A stretch of 64,000 nt of DNA from Siphonodentalium dalli (taxonomy: Eukaryota > Mollusca > Scaphopoda > Gadilida > Siphonodentaliidae), in NCBI GenBank assembly GCA_032622095.1, contig CP136068.1, forward strand, positions 15,295,729 through 15,359,728. The letters run 5' to 3'. A model generated the notes under the pieces. That model was not told the DNA's origin. It did no database searches and saw nothing but the letters and a program-made list of their open reading frames with translations. Below, one piece after another: positions 58,291-64,000 of this stretch (the stretch's first letter is position 1; every line of letters starts with the position of its first letter). The position numbers and the translations under genes are program-made.

Positions 58291-59189
58291 CAACACTTCG
58301 GTTGTGAGCTAACGATGACAGACCTATTAAACATGTTGCCAATAATCTACTACCACAAACAGTCAGCCCGTAATGTTCCAACCTAGCAGTATCTACTGCA
58401 GGATCCAACACGATGTCCACTTATTACGAGGGACTATCTGGAAATTAATTAAAAATAAATTAAATTGCTACGCATCTGGATTATTTTAAAACACAGTGTC
58501 AATATTTCTACTAATAACGACTATTCGGAACATCAAATATATGGGCATCGGTGGTCTAGTCCGGAAGCATCAGGCTATAATGGGTTTTCCAGTGATGGCG
58601 AAAGTGAAAGACAGGAGGGAAAAGCGAATAATCTGGGGTTTACTTGATTGGTGGGCAAGTTGGTTATCGGAGCTGGGGAGTTTCAAAGTAAAATTATTTT
58701 CTTCAATATCAAGAGGAAAAATGAAAATTCGCGCGTACATTGTATACCCTTCACACTCCATTTGACAATTCCGTGTCATGCGATTGTGGGTATTTACATG
58801 TGGATAGAAACATTCTAGTAAATATATAGACGCAATTCAACAATTCAACTTTCATGATAACTGGAGCTGCACTGGTGAATATATGTGAATATCCCAAAGG
58901 AAACCTCGCAATTTTACGAGAATGCCCTGGCTTACAAGGTCAAGGTAAATATTTTTAGGACAGTGTATTCTCTGATATATACGAGGCTCCCATTTGTTAT
59001 CACTTTTGTGTTATTTGTATATTATGTTATTTGTTTGGAATTGGAAATAAAAGTATGTTTACACTAAGTTTCAGTGATATAACGAAATCTACAGTGAAAT
59101 AACGAAATTGTATTTCACTGTGGCTTCTAACACAGTTGCCTGGTGCAACAGACCCTCACACCATAGGCATACATGTATATATAAGATAA

Positions 59190-59625
59190 TGTGGCCATCT
59201 TTCCATGGACATTCTCTTTGGAGATCATAATCTAGACGATGATAGTAATGCTAGACTCTTCAAAATAGTTCAATCAAACATTTCACAATCGGAACGGTTT
59301 TCATGACCCTGAGTTGATACAAACCGTCAAGAGTCCCGAACAAGCACCACCGCTTATCCTGTACAATACATTCCCACCACTCATGTTGCATAAATTACCC
59401 CACCCCTCACATGAAATTATAAGGACCACCAAACGTGGCACCATCTACAAACTTATTTACAAACATATACACATATGCGATATAATATGGGGAGAGGAGC
59501 CTTATAATCTAAGTTGCATAACTTGTGCTCCAATCCCCAGTGGTTACTCCCTCATCATTCATTACCTCCTCATCACCATTTAATTGTCATTGGGAGACAC
59601 AATAAATATGTTACAAACAAACAAA
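59190..59625 (+). mobile_element. LINE 3' end (ORF2 C-terminus and 3' UTR remnant)
   Basis: At about 59212-59296 the + strand reads LFGDHNLDDDSNARLFKIVQ then SNISQSERF. This resembles the conserved end of ORF2 in several invertebrate LINEs, where a 'L(Y/F)G...lf..Vq.(F/Y)I..s.RF' pattern closes the protein. A C-rich stretch then follows, ending in AATAAATATGTTACAAACAA and ACAAAAT, compatible with the 3' terminus of such elements. No RT region is present upstream, so the copy would be a typical 5' truncation. The family assignment is by eye. Confidence 0.42.
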
Positions 59626-60293
59626 ATCTATCTATGGACCCAAATTCCTACCACCTGTCGTTATCAAGGCATTTATCTGCATATCTTGGTCACGGGTGCA
59701 AGAGGAGATTCTCTTTTGAGTTAAAATGAACAGAAATGAACAGAAAACTTACCTGAAATTGATCCAATACAAGTCTGGACAAATGTTATTGACAAAAACT
59801 TGACTGCACTCTCTGTTTCCCTCAGAAAATTTGTTCAGCCAGTGTGCCCAGTAAATGTTCGACCAGAAATTTGGCCAGAATTATTATCATGTTCCGATGC
59901 CTGTAATGTTTGATACATGTACAATCAATTGACCGAGTCGACTAGTTTCAATAAAAATATTTAATGTATTAACAATGCCAGGTGGTGGGAATTTGGGTAA
60001 TCTGATAGATAATTATGGATGGTTGTGTCTATTGTGCCAGGCACCTGTGGCTTCAAAAAGATAAATATGATGATCTTCGTTTTGGTATAATTCATAGAAA
60101 ACCTTATAATAAATATTTCATCTGTACGTAATTCAAACACTGTATTCTCTGATATGGTATGGTCGATCTGCTTGGAATTTTCAATAATCTTAGTTGAACA
60201 CATCTTTCTTCCAGTGGAAATAGTATTTGAGTACTAGCTTATCGTTTTTATTCACTGAATTATGTCCATAATATGTCTTTAATATTTCCTCAG

Positions 60294-60398
60294 ATGCATT
60301 GTCTGGTGGTGAGATAGCTGGGATTGTTGTTGGGTGCATTGCTATCATCATTGCTATAATCATCATCGTATGGAAAATCAAGGCCAGGAAACAACATG
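60294..60398 (+). CDS. Transmembrane exon of the Ig receptor
   Basis: 105 nt, acceptor AATATTTCCTCAG (ends 60293) and donor GTAAGT (60399), phase 1 at both ends, so it joins directly after the stalk or Ig exon. Encodes 35 residues. D-A-L-S-G-G-E is the last extracellular stretch, then an uninterrupted hydrophobic helix from I8 to W27 (IAGIVVG start, Cys15, Ile-rich). The stop-transfer K-I-K-A-R-K-Q-H follows. This is a textbook type I single-pass segment with a GxxxG-like GIVVG. The cytoplasmic tail continues in a later exon that I could not find before the window ends. Signalling motifs are therefore unknown. Confidence 0.82.
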
Positions 60399-61015
60399 GT
60401 AAGTGTGAGTTTAACTGAGTACAAAATTAATTGACACATGCGCTACACTTACTGTATACACTCCTCAGTAGCCCGGGGGGACATGAATGTTTTTACTCAA
60501 AAACTGGGACTGGGCTTACCTTCAAGGACCCCCAAATGCAAACTCTCAGTTTGCATTCATAGTGGTCACTTACTTAAATAACCCATCGTGAACCCCATTG
60601 AACAATTTTACATTCAGACAACATGCGCATAATGGATAACGTTCTTTGCTACATCGTAATTTGATACAATGTCAAAGATCAAATAAATAAAATAATTTTG
60701 TTGATAGCCATTTGCTGAACTATTTTTTAATTTGTAAAAGTCCAAAATAACAAAAATATTATTAAACCACGTTTACAATAATCTTGCAGACATAAACTGA
60801 TTCATCTTAAAGTTCAGACATTATGTTGTTTTATGGTGATTTTTTCTCAAAAAAATAGTTCTGCAAATGGCTACCAAATAACTACATTTTTAAGGACAGT
60901 TACTTTTTCCTTCAAATCGATAATTTGAAAATTCACAAATGAGGCGCCGTCTTAAGCATGTCATAAATTCCTTGTTGTAGTACTGTAAAAAGTTTAATAA
61001 AAATAAAATAGTATG

Positions 61016-61164
61016 CAAGCCTTGAAATAGTGTGTCTGTCATTTGCAGAATGAGGTCCCCAGAGGGTGAATTTAGTGATGCTACCCCGCATAGTGGGATA
61101 GCATCACCAATTTCACCCTCTGGGAACCTCATTCTGCAAATGACAGACACTATTTCAAGGCTTG
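61016..61164. mobile_element. Near-perfect ~150-bp hairpin
   Basis: The left arm is AAGCCTTGAAATAGTGTGTC, TGTCATTTGCAGAATGAGGT, then CCCAGAGGGTGAATTT and GTGATGCTACCC. The right arm mirrors it (GGGATAGCATCAC, TTTCACCCTCTGGGAACCTC, ATTCTGCAAATGACAGACAC, TATTTCAAGGCTTG). Arms are about 70 bp around CGCATAGT with a few mismatches. Two opposing frames starting MSVICRMR are mirror images of each other and not genes. A palindromic MITE or a recent inverted duplication. Confidence 0.93.
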
Positions 61165-63440
61165 ATAGTCTGACAAATGCATGTGTTTATGTAATTAAAT
61201 GGATATTGCTCAATTGAACCTAAAAATTACTCATACAGGGACAATATATGGCTATAAATAGGCCTACATGGGATACTGTTAAGACTAACTATTGGTATAT
61301 GTTCTGGACAAAGGTTTGATCCGAGTTTTTGTTACAAAGTTATGGCCCTTTTTCAACTTATAATTAACGCATTCTGCCATAACTCAAACATTTTTTGGGT
61401 TATGACCCTTTTTCGAGAAAAAAAAATTCAATTTTTTTTATTTAGCTCCTTGCTAAATTTAGCATATACAAATATTAAATTTTGTTTGAACTTTAATAAC
61501 AATAAAAAAAAAAAAATAATAATAAAAAAAAATTGACACTTTCATTTATTTTAGTTTTATACGATTAATTAGGTGTGATATCCTGTTTTGAAAATATGAA
61601 GATTTTATTGCAATAGTTTCATGTAATATAATGATATCAATAAATTACCATGTGATCATCCAACATCCAGAGTATATGAGATGATTTTTATAGATCTTGT
61701 CATTCCAAGTGAAATCTGTTATGAAATGAGTGATGACATATGATACAGAGCTCTGGTGGGTCAAGCAAGATAAACAACACTGGTGGCTGGCTGTTTGTTT
61801 ATTCTAACTGTCAAATTGATTAATGTCAGCACAAGACTGGTGTTTTCTCCTATTCTTGAAATTTCATTACAGGGTGAGATAAGGGCCCCCCTCACCTATA
61901 TAAGTGTCTTCTAAATTCCATTAATTTGCTTCAAAATTATTAACCCTTTCCAAGGTTTCCATAGACACATGCTATAATGTACATGGACTCTTCCTCATAT
62001 CTCTTAATATCTATTGGGTATCTTTGCACACTATTCACTTCTATCAATTTTGGGTATTGACTGATTAATTGATTTTTGAAAAATATATTAACCCTTCAGA
62101 CACGTGCTTTCAATTTGAAATTAAAACAACAGCTGATAGCCAATATGATTTATCTATGCAATGGGAAACAGGCAGATAAATATACATGACTATTGTAAGT
62201 GATGACTTGTTTTGAAAATCAATATGGTAGATGTTAGTATTTCCAGGAACCTTATTTTCCCATTTGTTCACATTTTCATGGTTGATTGAATTTTAGGGGC
62301 AACAGAGCACTTAGAAGATTAACATTGAAGGTTGAGGCTTTTAGTGCCCAAGCTGCTTGTAAAACATTGTAATGTGTGAAACCATTCAAATGAGGGCTAA
62401 CTTACTTTCTTTTATATGAACGATTTAGTGGTCATAGGGGCCAGCATCCCCATCATATTATGTCTGTATAACATTATATAGATAATACTTTTGAATTGTA
62501 TAAACTACATATATTTTTGAAAACCATACACCCCTGTTATGAAACACTTAATCTTATTTAATACACAGGTCAGATCTGATCTTATATCTGTCCATGTTTG
62601 ATAAACAAATAACTGGGGAGAATGGGAGAAGGGGGGGTAATTAAAGTACCATTTAAATACGAGATGGAATCCCCTACATATATGTCGTTCTAAGCAGTCT
62701 GGCTTGTCAACAATTATAATTTCTCTTTAGAAGTGAATAATAAATTTTGAATATCTGGCATGTCAAAAGTGGCAAAGATAGGGATTTATCACTTTTGCTT
62801 CCAATGAGTTAACTTAAACTCCTAAACATGTCCTCCGAAATCACTAAACCATTGGATCTCACAGTGAGAGGTCCTTGTGTGAATAGGGACAGAGTTATGA
62901 GATTTAAAACTACTCCTCCCCAACCCAAATACTTGAACCCTTTCTTAAGACAAATTATTTGAGCTTTTGATTTCAAGTTGGGTACTGATATATGGATTAA
63001 TTCCTGTGATCATATCTTTGACAAATTATCAGTTATGGCTAGTCGCTATCGCCAAGGTATGGGTTAAACAGCTGCCGATCGTGATCGGCCTCTCGTTCAA
63101 TATTCAATGACTGGACTGTGAATTTCAAGGGAGGCCCAACAGGGGTGCATAGTCAATGTAATTTAATATCAAATATTATTCCACACCCATTGACGTGAGT
63201 CACATGTATTCAACGGAATCCCAGCCATTGAATACATATTAGTGTATACCTCTAGTGGAATACCAGCCGGAACTATTCTTATTGACGTTGTTGCCAAGAA
63301 AGATGACGTACATTACGTCGATCATCCGCTTCCGGTGATCCCCCCATAATTACTGATTATTTGTCAGACTTAAATCACAATAAAGGTAGCTATAGTTACA
63401 ATTAAGGTGACATTAATGGATTTAACTTATCTGACTGAAC
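61165..63440. other. Intron-like sequence after the transmembrane exon
   Basis: A fragment of the GTTATGGCCCTTTTTCAAC repeat lies at 61315-61420, then an A-rich tract at 61500-61535 and AT-rich unique-looking DNA. I looked for a phase-1 exon encoding a cytoplasmic tail (Tyr motifs, Pro-rich) and found none that I could support. 63170-63260 shares a dispersed fragment with 54421-54460. Confidence 0.45.
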
Positions 63441-63445
63441 GGTGT

Positions 63446-63630
63446 AGAATAAATACAGAACACAACTTGCATCATAATCTCGAATCTTTTATCGAACTCG
63501 TTGCGGACGGCGCAAAGTTATATTTCGCTCGAGCTACGCTCTCGCGAAATATATCCTTGCGCCATCCGCAACTCATTCGATAAAAGAGTCTCGATTATGA
63601 TGCGCGTTGTGTTCTATCTATTTATTGGAC
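63446..63630. mobile_element. ~185-bp hairpin element
   Basis: The left arm reads AATAAATACAGAACACAACT, then GCATCATAATCTCGAATCTT, TTATCGAACTCGTTGCGGAC, GGCGCAAAG and ATATTTCGCTCGAGC. The right arm returns GCTCTCGCGAAATATATCCT, TGCGCCATCCGCAACTCATT, CGATAAAAGAGTCTCGATTA, TGATGCGCGTTGTGTTCTAT and CTATTTATT. The loop is a few bases near CTACG. It is CpG-rich against an AT-rich background. No coding capacity. Confidence 0.92.
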
Positions 63631-64000
63631 ATTGACTTGCACGGCACACAATTCAGGCTCCGCCTAATGCTTTACCTTTCAATAGCAATTTATAATGCAG
63701 TAACATCACACACCCATGTCATCGATGGCAATAATTGATTCTTCTAATCTGTATGGATTATGGCACTTTGATTGTTGGCAGTAGGTTGTTGACTACATAT
63801 AAGACAGATTAAGATAAAAACACAATAGATTCTCTGGCTTATTTCCCTTAAAAGTGCTGAATCAAACCTCATTTATCGTGTCATCTTTGGTATTTTTCAA
63901 CATCATTTTTAATGGAAACTTCACCACGGCCAAATGACAAGTGCATTGTGGATGTTGGTTGGTGGAACCGCGCTGTAGTTGATGTTTGGATGCATTGGCA

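Noticed and set aside
58550-58630. tRNA-like start GGGCATCGGTGGTCTAGTCC
   Set aside because: An A-box-like sequence is present, but no B box follows at the right distance and no stem forms.
61032-61217. 61-codon frame beginning MSVICRMR, with an 86-codon opposite frame with the same start
   Set aside because: The two frames are the same sequence read from either arm of the 150-bp hairpin.
63912-64000. Open frame METSPRPNDKCIVDV... running off the window end
   Set aside because: Only 29 codons are visible, with no acceptor or phase link to the transmembrane exon. It could be an exon of a neighbouring gene, but nothing here supports it.

Overview
This is eukaryotic nuclear DNA. It is intron-scale, AT-rich and dominated by repeats. 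No dense gene array, operon, rRNA, CRISPR or bacterial-type signal is visible. Many degenerate invertebrate retroelements, many fold-back elements, frequent TACATGTA-type motifs and TGACCTTGACC-type repeats suggest a marine invertebrate, perhaps a mollusc or another lophotrochozoan. That assignment is inference. The sequence gives no taxonomic marker.

The one gene I can support is on the + strand and is split into small exons that all share phase-1 boundaries. It encodes a compact type I membrane protein: a signal-peptide exon, one immunoglobulin V-like exon (50289-50615), a short stalk exon (53403-53459) and a transmembrane exon (60294-60398). The cytoplasmic tail would lie further right, probably beyond the window. 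The signal-peptide exon is present twice, at 7080-7140 and 19258-19318. Both copies are 61 nt, begin with ATG and end in a phase-1 donor, and their similarity continues into the intron. They could be alternative first exons or the remains of a partial gene duplication. The Ig domain keeps the core Trp and the D-S-G-x-Y corner but has lost both canonical cysteines, as in the first domain of CD2/SLAM-type receptors.

Layout: 1-1505, a ~48-bp minisatellite. 1527-5560, a decayed Ty3/Gypsy retrotransposon on the minus strand, cut off in integrase by the minisatellite. 7.08 kb, signal exon A. 8.5-9.5 kb, a dead LINE. 10.0-16.3 kb, local duplications, a 26-bp minisatellite and TA/CA-rich DNA. 19.26 kb, signal exon B. 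19.4-22.95 kb, a higher-order tandem repeat. 23-31.8 kb, a succession of short tandem arrays and a 1.37-kb inverted-repeat element. 32-58 kb, several dispersed families, including a fold-back family with TTTAAAGGTACTCAATC termini present at three sites, an inverted 25-bp minisatellite and dimeric repeats on both sides of the Ig exon. 59-64 kb, a LINE 3' end, the transmembrane exon and two hairpin elements.

Most open reading frames in the window come from repeats translating in several frames and are not genes. Statements of homology rest on reading motifs by eye. No database search was possible.
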